Below, piece by piece: positions 24,783 through 34,509 of a stretch of DNA of 64,000 nt. The stretch lies in contig KE351647.1 of the NCBI GenBank assembly GCA_000415185.1, positions 205,210 through 269,209 of the forward strand, written 5' to 3'. The position numbers were made by a program, and so were the translations under genes. Origin of the DNA: Enterococcus faecalis 13-SD-W-01 (GTDB taxonomy: Bacteria > Bacillota > Bacilli > Lactobacillales > Enterococcaceae). Each line of letters starts with the position of its first letter. Positions within the stretch are counted from its first letter, which is position 1. The notes below the pieces were generated by a model, which worked only from the letters and a program-made list of their open reading frames with translations, was not told where the DNA came from and did no database searches.

Positions 24783-26819
24783 TTAATCAAAATAACGATT
24801 ATCATGCTTTTCCAGCTGCAGACTGTTCGTCAGCGGCTGGTATTCAGGCAGCAAGTGCCAATCTTTTATCTGCCAAATAACGGCAGCTTCTTCTCTCGCT
24901 ACTTCCAGTACATTGCCGTCTGCAACCAAATCAGCGATCGCAAATTGCGGCAGCCCGGATTGGCGAAACCCGAAGACTTCTCCTGGTCCTCTTAATTCTA
25001 AATCTTTTTCACTGAGAATAAAACCATTATTTGTTTCCGTCATGATTTTCATCCGTTCGACACCTAGTTCGTTTTTCGGATTCGCCACCAGCACGCAGTA
25101 AGAAGCATCTTTCCCCCGTCCAACACGGCCTCGCAATTGATGCAGCTGTGCCAAACCAAAACGATCTGCATCCATGATCAGCATGACTGTTGAATTTGGC
25201 ACATTTACACCAACTTCGATAACTGTTGTAGAAACCAAGATTTGCATCTTGTTTTCTTTGAATGTTTCCATGATTTCTTCTTTTTCTTGGTTTTTCATTT
25301 TCCCATGGAGCAAACCAACTTCATAATCAGGTGCATAAAATTCTTTTAGTTTTTCATAGATTTCTACGGCATTTTTTACATCCAGTGCTTCTGATTCTTC
25401 AATCAGCGGACAAATCACATACATCTGATGTCCTCTTCGTAATTCTTTCCCCGTCCAATCCAGCACACTGTCTAATTGCGGCGAACGGATCCATCGTGTC
25501 TCGATCGGGATTCGCCCTGCAGGAAGCTCGTCGATGATCGACACATCCATTTCACCATAAGCAGTGATGGCTAATGTTCTTGGGATCGGGGTCGCTGTCA
25601 TGAATAAGACATCTGGACGCCAGCCTTTTTCTCGTAAAACTTTCCGCTGGTTCACACCAAATCGATGCTGTTCATCTGTGATTACAAGCCCAAGATTCTT
25701 GAATTCTACCCCTTCTTGGATCAACGCATGGGTCCCTACAATGATCTGGATATCTCCTGCGGCTAATTCTGCCAATAATTCTCTTCGCTCTTTAGCTTTG
25801 CTTGAACCAGTCAAAAGACCTAATTTCACATCTGTATCAGCAAACAGCTGCTGCAGACTTTCCATGTGCTGTTGTGCCAGAATCTCTGTCGGAACCATCA
25901 ATGCGCCTTGGAAACCTGCTGTCACTGCTGCAAATAACGCAATAGCTGCCACGACTGTTTTTCCGCTTCCTACATCTCCTTGAAGCAGACGCTGCATATG
26001 TTTAGGGCTGCGCAAATCACGACAGATCTCATTGGTCACCCGCTTCTGTGCGTCCGTTAGTTCAAAGGGCAGTTTTTGGGTAAATTCTTTTAACTGCTGA
26101 ACATCGTATAAAATCGACAGTCCGTTTTTTTCCGATTTTTCTGCTTTCTTCAATCCTTGAAGCTGCATTTGGAAAAGGAAGAACTCTTCAAAAACGACTC
26201 GACGCTTTGCTTGGTGGTTTTCTTCCCGGTCTTTCGGAAAATGCATGCTGCGGACTGCTGTTTTACGATCCAGAAGCCGATATTTTTCAACTAATGATTG
26301 AGGAAGGTTTTCTTCAATAAATTCACCATATTCAGCGAACCCTTTTTTGATCAAATCAACTAATGTGCTTTGACGAATCGATTTGTTGACATGATAAATG
26401 GGCGAAAATCCGTCATCGTTTTGTGAACTAAGAATCTTCATCCCGCTTAATGCTTTTCTTTTGGCATCCCATTTTCCATAAACAGCGATTTCTTCAGATA
26501 CAATGATCTTGTCTTTTAAATACGGCTGGTTGAAAAAGGACACATTGAATACATCGTGGTCCTGCATCATCCGAAACTGAAGTCTGCTTTTTTTATACCC
26601 AAACCGGCTCATTACAGGAGGAGAAACAACTAATCCTTTTAACGTTACTTTTTCCTGATCTTGGATTTCTTCCAAGCTTCGTTCCTGGATATCTTCATAA
26701 CGAAAAGGATAATATGTCAATAGATCTTCAATCGTTTCGATTCCTAAGCCGTTTAACGTGGCAGCTCGTTTTTCTCCTACACCTTGCAGAACGGTGATCG
26801 GATCTTTCAAATCCCGCAT
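24783..26819 (-). CDS. recG: ATP-dependent DNA helicase RecG
   Basis: Branch-migration helicase that remodels stalled forks and Holliday junctions. 678 residues: N-terminal wedge/OB domain (about 55-140), then SF2 helicase with Walker A GDVGSGKT (281-288), motif II DEQH (382-385), TATPIPRTLA (motif III), and motif VI QLHQLRGRVGRG. Length is usual for Firmicutes. AAAAGGAGGATTTT precedes the ATG. Located between fakA and plsX in the conserved operon. Confidence 0.96.
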   Translation of the reverse strand: MRDLKDPITVLQGVGEKRAATLNGLGIETIEDLLTYYPFRYEDIQERSLEEIQDQEKVTLKGLVVSPPVMSRFGYKKSRLQFRMMQDHDVFNVSFFNQPYLKDKIIVSEEIAVYGKWDAKRKALSGMKILSSQNDDGFSPIYHVNKSIRQSTLVDLIKKGFAEYGEFIEENLPQSLVEKYRLLDRKTAVRSMHFPKDREENHQAKRRVVFEEFFLFQMQLQGLKKAEKSEKNGLSILYDVQQLKEFTQKLPFELTDAQKRVTNEICRDLRSPKHMQRLLQGDVGSGKTVVAAIALFAAVTAGFQGALMVPTEILAQQHMESLQQLFADTDVKLGLLTGSSKAKERRELLAELAAGDIQIIVGTHALIQEGVEFKNLGLVITDEQHRFGVNQRKVLREKGWRPDVLFMTATPIPRTLAITAYGEMDVSIIDELPAGRIPIETRWIRSPQLDSVLDWTGKELRRGHQMYVICPLIEESEALDVKNAVEIYEKLKEFYAPDYEVGLLHGKMKNQEKEEIMETFKENKMQILVSTTVIEVGVNVPNSTVMLIMDADRFGLAQLHQLRGRVGRGKDASYCVLVANPKNELGVERMKIMTETNNGFILSEKDLELRGPGEVFGFRQSGLPQFAIADLVADGNVLEVAREEAAVIWQIKDWHLLPEYQPLTNSLQLEKHDNRYFD

Positions 26820-26857
26820 AAAATCCTCCTTTTCTGTTATCCAGATGACTAGTCTAA

Positions 26858-26889
26858 AAGAGACTGGGACATATGTCAGCCAGTCTCTT
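26858..26889 (-). terminator. Hairpin downstream of fakA
   Basis: AAGAGACTGG / CCAGTCTCTT with an inner GACATATGTC palindrome; the minus strand continues TTTTAG. It is a weak terminator or a processing stem between fakA and recG, so some read-through into recG is likely. Confidence 0.5.
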
Positions 26890-26927
26890 CAACAAAATTA
26901 TTTGTACTTGATCTTCAATACGAAACG

Positions 26928-28607
26928 TTATTCTGCAGAAAATAGATATGGATAGACTGGCTGATTGCCTTCGTGGATCTCGATTTCCAAATCAGGATGT
27001 TTTTCTGTCAGTTTGTCCGCTAATTTGTTTGCTTGATCTTCTTTTCCTTCTTCACCGAAAATGATTGTTACGATTTCTGTATCTTCTGTAATCATTTTTT
27101 CCAGTGTGGCAAAAGAAGCTTCAGCGATGTCCGGCATTGAGACAACGATTTTTCCATCGATCATGCCTAAAAAATCGCCTGCTTTGATTTCTACACCGTC
27201 AATCGATGTATCGCGGATTGCGTTTGTTACTTGTCCGCTGACTACATTTGACAACATTTCTGTCATCAATTCTTTGTTTTCTTCCAATGAAGCTTGATCG
27301 TTGAATGAAAGCATTGCAGTCAATCCTTGTGAGATCGTGCGTGAAGGAATCACGACAGCTGGGATTTCAGTCACTTCGGCTGCTTGATCTGCTGCCATGA
27401 AGATATTTTTGTTATTTGGAAGAATGATCACTTTATCAGCATTCACTTCTTCAATAGCTTTCACGATATCTTCTGTGCTTGGATTCATTGTTTGTCCGCC
27501 GCTGATGACATAGTTGACACCTAAGCTTTTGAACAATTCTTGAACACCATTTCCTGCTGCAATCGCTACGATACCATAAGGAACACGAGAAGCTTTCGGT
27601 GCTGCTGGTGCAGGTTCGTTGTCGTTTTCTAAAATCGTTTCGTGCTGCACACGCATATTGTCGACTTTTACTTTGACTAATGAACCGAATTTTTGACCAT
27701 AGTTCATGACTTCTCCTGGATGTTCAGTATGGACATGGACTTTGATGATCTCATCGTCATTGACCACAAGCAGAGAATCTCCTAAAGCATCCAAATAGTT
27801 GCGGAATGTTTCATAATCGAATTTGCTGTCGGCAGTTGGACCTTCACCGATCTTGACCATGATTTCCGTACAATAACCAAATTTGATGTCTTCTGTAGCC
27901 ATATGTCCTTGGACACTGCGGTGATGTTCTGCATTCACCATTTCATCCATTTCGCCTGGCGAAGGTTCAAAAGAGTCATCTGCTTCAAATTCGCCGTTCA
28001 GCGCACTTAAAAAGCCTTCATAAATAAACAAAAGTCCTTGTCCTCCGCTATCTACAACACCGACTTCTTTTAATACAGGTAACAAATCTGGTGTTTTTGC
28101 TAAAGCTTTTTTACCGCCAGTTACAACAGCAGTCATTACTTCAACTACGTTATCTGTTGTGTTAGCTTTCTTTTCGCCTGCTTTGGCTGCTTCTCGAGCA
28201 ACTGTTAGGATCGTTCCTTCCACAGGCTTCATTACAGCTTTATAAGCTGTTTCGACGCCATGCGTAAAAGCAGCCGCTAAATCTGCCGCTGTCAAAGTTT
28301 CGACATCAGGGATCTGTTTTGAGAATCCGCGGAATAACTGAGACAAAATAACACCAGAATTCCCTCTAGCACCCATCAAGAGTCCTTTAGAAAGTCTTTC
28401 TGCTAATTCCCCTACTTTTTCAGAAGCGGAATCACTGACTGCTTTTGCCCCGCTTGTCATAGATAGGTTCATATTTGTCCCTGTATCGCCGTCCGGTACG
28501 GGAAATACATTTAATGAATTGACATATTCTGCATTTGCTTGCAGACGATTCGCGCCTGCCTGAACCATTTCCTGGAACTGACTCGCGCTGATTTCTGTTA
28601 CGTTCAC
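26928..28607 (-). CDS. fakA: DAK2-domain fatty acid kinase subunit FakA (YloV)
   Basis: ATP-binding subunit that, with a FakB lipid carrier, phosphorylates exogenous fatty acids to acyl-phosphates. 559 residues: N-terminal DhaL/DAK2 domain with the Mg-ATP motif FPVPDGDTGTNMNLS (about 36-50) and KGLLMGARGNSGVILSQ, a middle domain, and a C-terminal DAK-phosphatase-like domain (VIPSRTISQG). The GTG start follows GGAGG by nine bases. Position with yloU upstream and recG/plsX downstream fits supply of acyl-phosphate to the PlsY step. Confidence 0.93.
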   Translation of the reverse strand: MNVTEISASQFQEMVQAGANRLQANAEYVNSLNVFPVPDGDTGTNMNLSMTSGAKAVSDSASEKVGELAERLSKGLLMGARGNSGVILSQLFRGFSKQIPDVETLTAADLAAAFTHGVETAYKAVMKPVEGTILTVAREAAKAGEKKANTTDNVVEVMTAVVTGGKKALAKTPDLLPVLKEVGVVDSGGQGLLFIYEGFLSALNGEFEADDSFEPSPGEMDEMVNAEHHRSVQGHMATEDIKFGYCTEIMVKIGEGPTADSKFDYETFRNYLDALGDSLLVVNDDEIIKVHVHTEHPGEVMNYGQKFGSLVKVKVDNMRVQHETILENDNEPAPAAPKASRVPYGIVAIAAGNGVQELFKSLGVNYVISGGQTMNPSTEDIVKAIEEVNADKVIILPNNKNIFMAADQAAEVTEIPAVVIPSRTISQGLTAMLSFNDQASLEENKELMTEMLSNVVSGQVTNAIRDTSIDGVEIKAGDFLGMIDGKIVVSMPDIAEASFATLEKMITEDTEIVTIIFGEEGKEDQANKLADKLTEKHPDLEIEIHEGNQPVYPYLFSAE

Positions 28608-28658
28608 CTAGATAATCCTCCTTCAGATTGACTGCTGACCAAACAGCAAGACTCTTGC

Positions 28659-29021
28659 CTAGTCAGGCAGTACACGAACACCTTGTACAAAGACATTCAC
28701 GGAATTGGCTGCTACACCAAGTAATGCTTCTAAATTATATTTTACTTTTTCCTGCACATTGCGTGATACTTCGGAAATTTTTGTTCCATAACTAACAATC
28801 GTATACACGTCTACTGCGATTCCGTTTTCTTCTTGACGGACCACGACGCCTCTTGAATAATTTTCTTTACGCAAAATCTCTGTGATATTGTCTTTGATTT
28901 GATTTTTGCTGGCCATGCCTACGACACCAAAGACATCTGTTGCTGCTCCGCCCACAACGGTTGCAATCACATCATTGGTAATCTCGATCATCCCAGCTGA
29001 AGTTTGAATTTTTACAGCCAT
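28659..29021 (-). CDS. yloU: Asp23/Gls24 family envelope stress response protein (YloU)
   Basis: Small cytosolic protein of the Asp23 (DUF322) family, 120 residues. It begins MAVKIQTSAGMIEITNDVIA and has the family blocks VVGMASKNQIKDN and VYTIVSYGTKI. Function is not fully defined; relatives associate with the membrane or respond to envelope stress. It is the first gene of the operon and is nearly always paired with fakA in Firmicutes, so it may act in the same lipid pathway. AAGGAGG precedes the ATG. Confidence 0.92.
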   Translation of the reverse strand: MAVKIQTSAGMIEITNDVIATVVGGAATDVFGVVGMASKNQIKDNITEILRKENYSRGVVVRQEENGIAVDVYTIVSYGTKISEVSRNVQEKVKYNLEALLGVAANSVNVFVQGVRVLPD

Positions 29022-29387
29022 GAATAAGCCTCCTTAACGGCAAAATACACCCATTTTTCTACTATAGTATTTTATCATAGCATGTATTGAAATAAAAGGC
29101 AGTTAATCGTAAAGTGCCCGAAATGCTTGTTTATACAACCAAAATTCTTAATAACTTCGTCTAATTTACAATTTTTGTTCAGAGATGTCAATTCGGCTTC
29201 CGGCTGATTTTCAAAGATATTTTCTGAAAAAACACCTTTTATCCGCAACCGGCTTAGCTGATCAGTCAAAAATAGCGCAAAGCTTCTCTAATTAGGGTCT
29301 TGCAAAATGTTTGCTTATATGATAAGTTATTTTAGTATGAGCTGAATTATATATTGCTCCAATATCAAGGCAAAGGAGGAAATTTAA
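29022..29387. other. Divergent promoter region between yloU and rpmB
   Basis: 366 bases without a supported gene. It holds the yloU promoter on the minus strand (29064-29092) and, nearer rpmB, a possible plus-strand promoter (TTGCAA 29300-29305, 17 bp, TAAGTT 29323-29328). A 64-codon minus-strand frame at 29075-29269 has no ribosome-binding site and overlaps the yloU promoter, so it is not called. Confidence 0.6.
29064..29092 (-). promoter_or_regulatory. Promoter of the yloU-acpP operon
   Basis: Minus strand -35 TTTCAA (29087-29092), 17-bp spacer, -10 TACTAT (29064-29069). Confidence 0.55.
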
Positions 29388-29576
29388 ATGGCAAAAGTTT
29401 GTTACTTTACAGGTCGTAAAACTAGCAGCGGTAACAACCGTTCTCACGCTATGAACTCAACAAAACGTACGGTTAAACCTAACTTGCAAAAAGTTCGCGT
29501 TCTTATCGACGGAAAACCTAAAAAAGTTTGGGTGTCAACTCGTGCTTTGAAATCAGGTAAAGTTGAGCGTGTTTAA
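29388..29576 (+). CDS. rpmB: 50S ribosomal protein L28
   Basis: 62-residue basic protein beginning [20 protein letters not shown], standard L28. It is the form without the paired CxxC zinc motif (single Cys5), so it should not need zinc. GGAGG lies nine bases upstream of the ATG. Single-gene transcript, divergent from the yloU operon, as in other Firmicutes. Confidence 0.96.
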   Translation: MAKVCYFTGRKTSSGNNRSHAMNSTKRTVKPNLQKVRVLIDGKPKKVWVSTRALKSGKVERV

Positions 29577-29598
29577 TTTTTAATAGAAAACATCTGGA

Positions 29599-29624
29599 CC
29601 GTTCACTTATTGAACGGTTTTTTT
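29599..29624 (+). terminator. Terminator of rpmB
   Basis: CCGTTCA / TGAACGG with CTTAT loop and seven Ts. Confidence 0.88.
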
Positions 29625-29633
29625 ATTTCCTTG

Positions 29634-29735
29634 CCGGCAAGTTTTGAAAACTTGCCGGTTTTTCGCTGAAAATCTCCCAAAATAGAGATTTTCGATAAAA
29701 AAGAGACCGCAACATTTCGAAATGTTGCGGTCTCT
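29634..29735. repeat. Array of three inverted repeats
   Basis: First: CCGGCAAGTTTT-G-AAAACTTGCCGG (29634-29658, 12-bp arms). Second: GAAAATCTC / GAGATTTTC (29668-29693). Third: AGAGACCGCAACATTT-CG and its exact complement (29702-29735, 16-bp arms), followed by T-rich sequence. The last could act as a bidirectional terminator; the reason for three in a row is unknown. Confidence 0.75.
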
Positions 29736-30026
29736 TTGTCTTTTATATGTGCCGTTGCTTCCCCAACGAATGATTATATGTTTTTTTATACTATAAATAT
29801 AGCGCGTTTTCGTACGATAGTCAATACTAAAAAAAGGCTTTTTGGCGACATTGTATCCCTTTTATTTTATTTTCCAGAAAAAAATATTACTCAACAAGTT
29901 TAAACTTACACATGTTATTTATTATTTATTTTAGAAATTTTTGTGAAAAAACAGCTCTTCTTTTTAGTGTTATGCGCGTATGTGATACACTATGATTAAC
30001 ATTCTTAGAAATTTGGTGACGTATAG

Positions 30027-32663
30027 ATGACAAAAATAATCAAAAATTATTTTAAAGAAAACGGCATATTTCTACTTGCTAGTTTCTTTATTCCTCTTCT
30101 TATACTTGCTGCTGTCTATTTAAGTATCGGCATTTATCCTGGCAGCGATCGCAGCGTCTTAGCAAGTGATGCATTCTCGCAATTTTCAAATTTTCACGCT
30201 AGTTTTCGAAACATGCTGACAGGGAAACAAAGTATTTTCTATACTTGGAACGCATCGATGGGGCTGAATTACCTTTCGCTGATTTCCTATTATCTCGGCG
30301 GTATTTTTACACCACTTGTCTTGTTCTTCCCGAACCAGCTGATGCCGGATGCTCTGTACTTTTTGACATTGATCAAAGTAGGATTCGCCGGTCTGTCCTT
30401 TTGGTTCCTTGCTCGACACACATTTAAGATTCCTAGATGGGGGCATGTAGCTTTGAGCGTGAGTTACGCTCTGACTTCTTTTGTAACAGCACACTCAGCA
30501 ATCATTATGTGGCTTGACGCTTTTGTCTATCTGCCTTTAGTGATTTTGGGCATCCATCTTGTTATGGATCAAAAACGGCCTACTCTTTTATTTGTAAGCT
30601 ATTTGCTGTTATTCTTGTCCAGTTTTTATATGGGTTTCATGGTGGGTGTCTTTTCTTTCTTATATTTCTTGGCACGCCTTTTCACAAAATGGAGTGTCTA
30701 CAAAAAATCGATCTTGCCGTACGGGATTACTTCTTTATTAGCCGGCGGAGCATCGATGATCATTATTTTACCCGCCATACTAGATTTACGGTCAAATGGT
30801 GAGGCACTGAGTCAAATCACTACGTTAAAAACAGAGGCAACGGCTTTTTGGGACATCGTCATGAAAAATATGATCGGTGTTTATGATACGACGAAATATG
30901 GTTCGATCCCATTTATCTATGCTGGATTGTTTCCGTTAGTTCTGTGTTTGTTTTACTTTGCTGTAAAAAAAGTGCCTTTGATCAATAAATTACTATTTGG
31001 AAGCTTGTTTGCTCTCTTGATTGCCAGCTTCTATCTTGTTCCTTTGAACTTATTCTGGCACGGGATGCACGCTCCGAATATGTTTTTATTCCGTTATGCT
31101 TATCTGTTTTCTTTCTTAGTTTTACTTCTAGCAGGTTATGGCTGGGAAAAATTAACAGAAGAAGACAAAGGGTTGTTTTCAGGTATCGTTATTGTCCTAG
31201 CAGCAATTTTTGCGATTGCTTGGGGCGTCAAACCAGCTGAAAGCTATACTTATGTAACGGTGACTTCCTTTATCCTGACACTTGTTTTCCTTGTTTTGTA
31301 TCTTTTTGCCGTAGGAATCTTCCAATTCCACAGCATTTCGATGAAAAAATTAAGTATTTTGTTGTTGTTATTGATGTCTTCAGAAGCAATTGTCAATACA
31401 AACAGTATGATCCACGGTATTTTGGATGATTGGAACTATGCTTCACGAAGCTTGTTCACTGATCCTTATCCCGATATCAAAAAATTGGTCGACGAGTCGA
31501 AGAAAGATTCTGATCAATTCTCTCGTTTAGAAAATCTTGACTCTGTTTCTTCCAATGATTCATTTAATTACGGCTACAGCGGAATCAGTATGTTTTCTTC
31601 CATCCGAAATCGAAATTCATCTTCGTATCTTGATCGTTTAGGTTTCCGTTCACGAGGAACGAATCTAAACATCCGTTATGCCAATAATACTTTATTGATG
31701 GATAGTTTTACTGGTATCAAATATAACATTGCAAAAGATGGATTCAGCAAATACGGGTTCCAACAACTTGCACAAAGCGGCGACTATACTCTTTATAAAA
31801 ATAGAAATGCTTTGCCGCTCGCATTTACTGCTCCGCTTTCGATCAATGATATTGAACAGCCGCTGACAGATAACCTGACAAGTCAAACAAATTTGATCAA
31901 TGGTCTTTCAGGATTAAATCAGCAATTCTTTACTTTTTATGAACCAACGTTTAAAAATCAGGTAAATACAAAGATTACAAATAACGGATCAACCGTGACT
32001 TATGGTGAAGTTGAACCAAATCAGCCGAAAGACGTCACTTGGGAAGTACACGTTCCTGCGAATACGCAAGCTTATCTAAGCTTATTCCCAACGAATTTTG
32101 CGCAATTAGAAAGCTCTACCGCAACAATTACTGTCAACGGCTCTCAACGCAAATCACAAATCGGTATTTCTGGTCAATATTATGATCTTGGTTATTATTC
32201 TCAAGATACAACAGTAACATTCACTGCAAGCTTCTATGGGACACCAGAAGTCAGCTTCATGAATCCGCAAGTCGTTGGTTTGGATGTCGTAGCTTATCAA
32301 GCAGCAATGAATCAAATCAACAAAAATGGCGTAAAAATGGACGTCAGCGGGCGAAAAGCATCTGGAACTGCAACTGTTGCCCAAGATTCTATGCTTGTTA
32401 CAACGATCCCTTATGATAAAGGCTGGCAAGTGAAAGTCGACGGGAAAAAAGCGGAAATCGAAAGTTTCCAAAACGCCTTCTTGATGGTCAAACTTCCGGC
32501 GGGCGAACACAAAATCACGTTCAGTTATCTTCCGCAAGGCTTTATCATAGGCGCTATCTTGTTCGTTCTCTGCATCGCTCTGTTTGTTTTATATGTCTGG
32601 TATTTAAATAAAGATAAACCGCGACCAGTTAAAAAAAGAGAGCGACGCTATAAACATAGTTGA
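30027..32663 (+). CDS. yfhO: YfhO family membrane protein (GT-C-like glycosyl transfer)
   Basis: Large integral membrane protein, 878 residues. The N-terminal half has about twelve spans with conserved acidic residues in the first extracellular loops (PGSDRSVLASDAFSQF, about 39-54; WNASMGLNYLS; HSAIIMWLDAFVYLPL), the layout of GT-C enzymes that take lipid-linked sugars. A soluble outer domain (about 480-830) and one C-terminal span with a basic tail follow. YfhO/GtlB-type proteins add sugars to lipoteichoic or wall teichoic acid; the glycan here is unknown. Only a weak ribosome-binding site (TTGGTGA) precedes the ATG. Monocistronic. Confidence 0.9.
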   Translation: MTKIIKNYFKENGIFLLASFFIPLLILAAVYLSIGIYPGSDRSVLASDAFSQFSNFHASFRNMLTGKQSIFYTWNASMGLNYLSLISYYLGGIFTPLVLFFPNQLMPDALYFLTLIKVGFAGLSFWFLARHTFKIPRWGHVALSVSYALTSFVTAHSAIIMWLDAFVYLPLVILGIHLVMDQKRPTLLFVSYLLLFLSSFYMGFMVGVFSFLYFLARLFTKWSVYKKSILPYGITSLLAGGASMIIILPAILDLRSNGEALSQITTLKTEATAFWDIVMKNMIGVYDTTKYGSIPFIYAGLFPLVLCLFYFAVKKVPLINKLLFGSLFALLIASFYLVPLNLFWHGMHAPNMFLFRYAYLFSFLVLLLAGYGWEKLTEEDKGLFSGIVIVLAAIFAIAWGVKPAESYTYVTVTSFILTLVFLVLYLFAVGIFQFHSISMKKLSILLLLLMSSEAIVNTNSMIHGILDDWNYASRSLFTDPYPDIKKLVDESKKDSDQFSRLENLDSVSSNDSFNYGYSGISMFSSIRNRNSSSYLDRLGFRSRGTNLNIRYANNTLLMDSFTGIKYNIAKDGFSKYGFQQLAQSGDYTLYKNRNALPLAFTAPLSINDIEQPLTDNLTSQTNLINGLSGLNQQFFTFYEPTFKNQVNTKITNNGSTVTYGEVEPNQPKDVTWEVHVPANTQAYLSLFPTNFAQLESSTATITVNGSQRKSQIGISGQYYDLGYYSQDTTVTFTASFYGTPEVSFMNPQVVGLDVVAYQAAMNQINKNGVKMDVSGRKASGTATVAQDSMLVTTIPYDKGWQVKVDGKKAEIESFQNAFLMVKLPAGEHKITFSYLPQGFIIGAILFVLCIALFVLYVWYLNKDKPRPVKKRERRYKHS

Positions 32664-32679
32664 TCCTCTTTAACGATTG

Positions 32680-32720
32680 AAAAACCCAGCACAGCAGGAA
32701 ACCTGCTGTGCTGGGTTTTT
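32680..32720. terminator. Bidirectional terminator between yfhO and the 32719 gene
   Basis: AAAACCCAGCACAGCAGG and its complement CCTGCTGTGCTGGGTTTT with a three-base loop: 18-bp arms, A-run and T-run on either side. It touches the stop codon of the minus-strand gene. Confidence 0.9.
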
Positions 32721-34347
32721 AATGTCTGTCTCTGCTGACAGTCGCTGGCTGCCTTTTTTGAAAGTTTGCATTTTGGCTATTCGAACGTTGTATACTAGAT
32801 GTTCTTGTTTGATTAAATCCACGTGGAGGTGCAGCTTCTTGGCTTTGTTCCTGCACTTTGGTTGTTTGTGCCATTGGTTTAATGAAATTTCGGAATACAG
32901 GCAGTCCGTTCATCCATTTGTTCCAATTTGATTGTGGGAATCGTGGGAAGTTTATACCTTTGCTTTCTTTCTTGGGAGTTGAAGCTTGCGATTTCGGAAG
33001 CTGTTTAACTGCTTCTGAGAATGCTTGGGCATTACCTTTCATGCAAATTACGTTTTTATCCATTTCTGCCAAACCATCTTGTCTTTGAATAATTTTTTTA
33101 GTGACGGTAGCTTGCAGTTTCTTTTCTGGTTCTGGGTTCACAACCGTTTTTTCTGGGTTACTTTTTTTACTATTGATAGACGCAGTTTCGATTTGTGATG
33201 ATAAACTTTGCTGAACAACGTTTGTTTTTTCTGGATTACGGTTGTAAGTACTTGAAAAAGTTTGTTGTACTATTTTGGCTGCTGTTACTAGTGAGTCTTC
33301 TGGACGTAAAAGATTGTGAAACTCTTTTTTCACCTGTGCTGTCTCTTTTCCAAAAATTTTACTCAACTTGATACCAAAATGTTTTTCCGCTTTTTTTAGT
33401 TCTTCACGCACTCTTAGTTCCTCATTCAGAAATGTTAATTCTTCTAATTTATTTCTTTTTCCTGGTTCTACACTTGATATAAATCGTCTTTGTTGTGAAT
33501 TTTCATTTGATCTTCTCTCTTTTTTTAACGCTTGTTGTAATTCCTTTTCTAATTTATTTTTTTTAGTTTCCAGCGCTTTTGTCTCTAAGTTTTCCAAATT
33601 TAATGGTAGCTTTTCAGTTTTTATCTCAAAAGAAGCCGTCATGTTAGATACATGAAACTTTTTGAAGATCTTACTGTCTTCTACATTATAAAAACTTTTC
33701 TGTTTTTTTGACTGTTCAGTGAAGTATTTAACTAATTGTTCTTTTATCTGTTCTTTTAATTCGACGTTTTTATTTAGTTGTTTATACATTGCTTGAATCT
33801 CTTTTTTCGGATCAAAATTTGTCTGTTCACTTAAATCAGAATTTTTTCTATCCTTGTATTTATCGTACATTATAATAAACGAACTTTCTAACTTTGCACA
33901 TTGCGCTGCGAATTCATCAAAACTAGTACCTGAAGCTTCTTTAAAGTACTCTCTTATAATACTTTCTGCTTTTACACTGAAGAGAAGCTTTGAATTATTT
34001 TGGAAATTGTTAGGATTTGCCAAATAATTTTTTATCCCAACATCTGTAAATGTATCTAGGAATGTTTGTTTTTCTTTATAGATACTTAGCTTGTCTTCGC
34101 TAGACAGCTTCTTACCTTCCATTATAAAATTAAAGAATCTAGGATCATAGGTAATGATATCCTTCTTCATTCCACGTACAGTGTCATGGTACCTCTCCAT
34201 GAACTTCGCCTCTTTATCTTTCGTTGAGTGGGCAATTGCATATTGATCTACCAGCATATCGATGCGTTTTTTCGTTTCTTCTAGTAATCGTCCTTTCCTT
34301 TTTTCTAAAAACTGTTTGCTCGCTCTATCTGTCAACTCTTCATTCAT
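32719..34347 (-). CDS. Hypothetical charged protein, 542 aa, paralogue of the EPIYA-motif neighbour
   Basis: I do not recognise a family. The 542-residue protein has no signal peptide, no membrane span and no wall anchor. Residues 1-210 are Lys/Glu-rich helical; 216-226 (QKSFYNVEDSK) match QKSFYDMRTSK of the upstream protein; 255-325 form a likely coiled coil; LNEELRVREEL (307-317) and FGIKLSKIFGK (324-334) resemble LNEIAVYKEEF and TDVKKIYSKS of the neighbour. Residues 365-542 are Ser/Asn/Gln/Pro-rich and probably disordered, ending in several PK and PRF elements. ATG preceded by GGAGGGG; a TATACT (34375-34380) upstream may be its own -10. Base composition is more AT-rich than neighbours. Function unknown; association with the 34510 gene is inferred from shared sequence and adjacency. 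Confidence 0.8.
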   Translation of the reverse strand: MNEELTDRASKQFLEKRKGRLLEETKKRIDMLVDQYAIAHSTKDKEAKFMERYHDTVRGMKKDIITYDPRFFNFIMEGKKLSSEDKLSIYKEKQTFLDTFTDVGIKNYLANPNNFQNNSKLLFSVKAESIIREYFKEASGTSFDEFAAQCAKLESSFIIMYDKYKDRKNSDLSEQTNFDPKKEIQAMYKQLNKNVELKEQIKEQLVKYFTEQSKKQKSFYNVEDSKIFKKFHVSNMTASFEIKTEKLPLNLENLETKALETKKNKLEKELQQALKKERRSNENSQQRRFISSVEPGKRNKLEELTFLNEELRVREELKKAEKHFGIKLSKIFGKETAQVKKEFHNLLRPEDSLVTAAKIVQQTFSSTYNRNPEKTNVVQQSLSSQIETASINSKKSNPEKTVVNPEPEKKLQATVTKKIIQRQDGLAEMDKNVICMKGNAQAFSEAVKQLPKSQASTPKKESKGINFPRFPQSNWNKWMNGLPVFRNFIKPMAQTTKVQEQSQEAAPPRGFNQTRTSSIQRSNSQNANFQKRQPATVSRDRH

Positions 34348-34420
34348 CTTATCCCCTCCTATCTATTTAGCTACAGTATATAGGAAAAAATTCGCCTTTT
34401 TTTCTGTTCTCTTTTCACCT

Positions 34421-34466
34421 TTTTCTAAAAATAGAAAAGAACGTTCTCAGTAGTTTGAAAACGTTC
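34421..34466 (-). terminator. Terminator of the EPIYA-motif gene
   Basis: Minus strand GAACGTTTTC ... GAGAACGTTC (arms at 34460-34466 and 34439-34445), then TTTTCTATTTTTAG, itself a small hairpin (TTTTCTA / TAGAAAA). It lies about 45 bases after the stop at 34510. Confidence 0.6.
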
Positions 34467-34509
34467 GTTGATATACGATAAGTATGATATGTGTTTAAAC
34501 AACTTTACA

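Larger units (their letters stand above)
29577..30026. other. Intergenic region with three successive hairpins, then promoter of yfhO
   Basis: Contains the rpmB terminator, two further perfect inverted repeats and a weaker one (29634-29735), then about 290 AT-rich bases leading to yfhO. A possible yfhO promoter has -10 TACACT (29986-29991) and a weak -35 TTTAGT 17 bp before it. No coding frame. Confidence 0.6.

Noticed and set aside
29075-29269. 64-codon minus-strand frame in the yloU-rpmB spacer
   Set aside because: No ribosome-binding site, and it crosses the yloU promoter.
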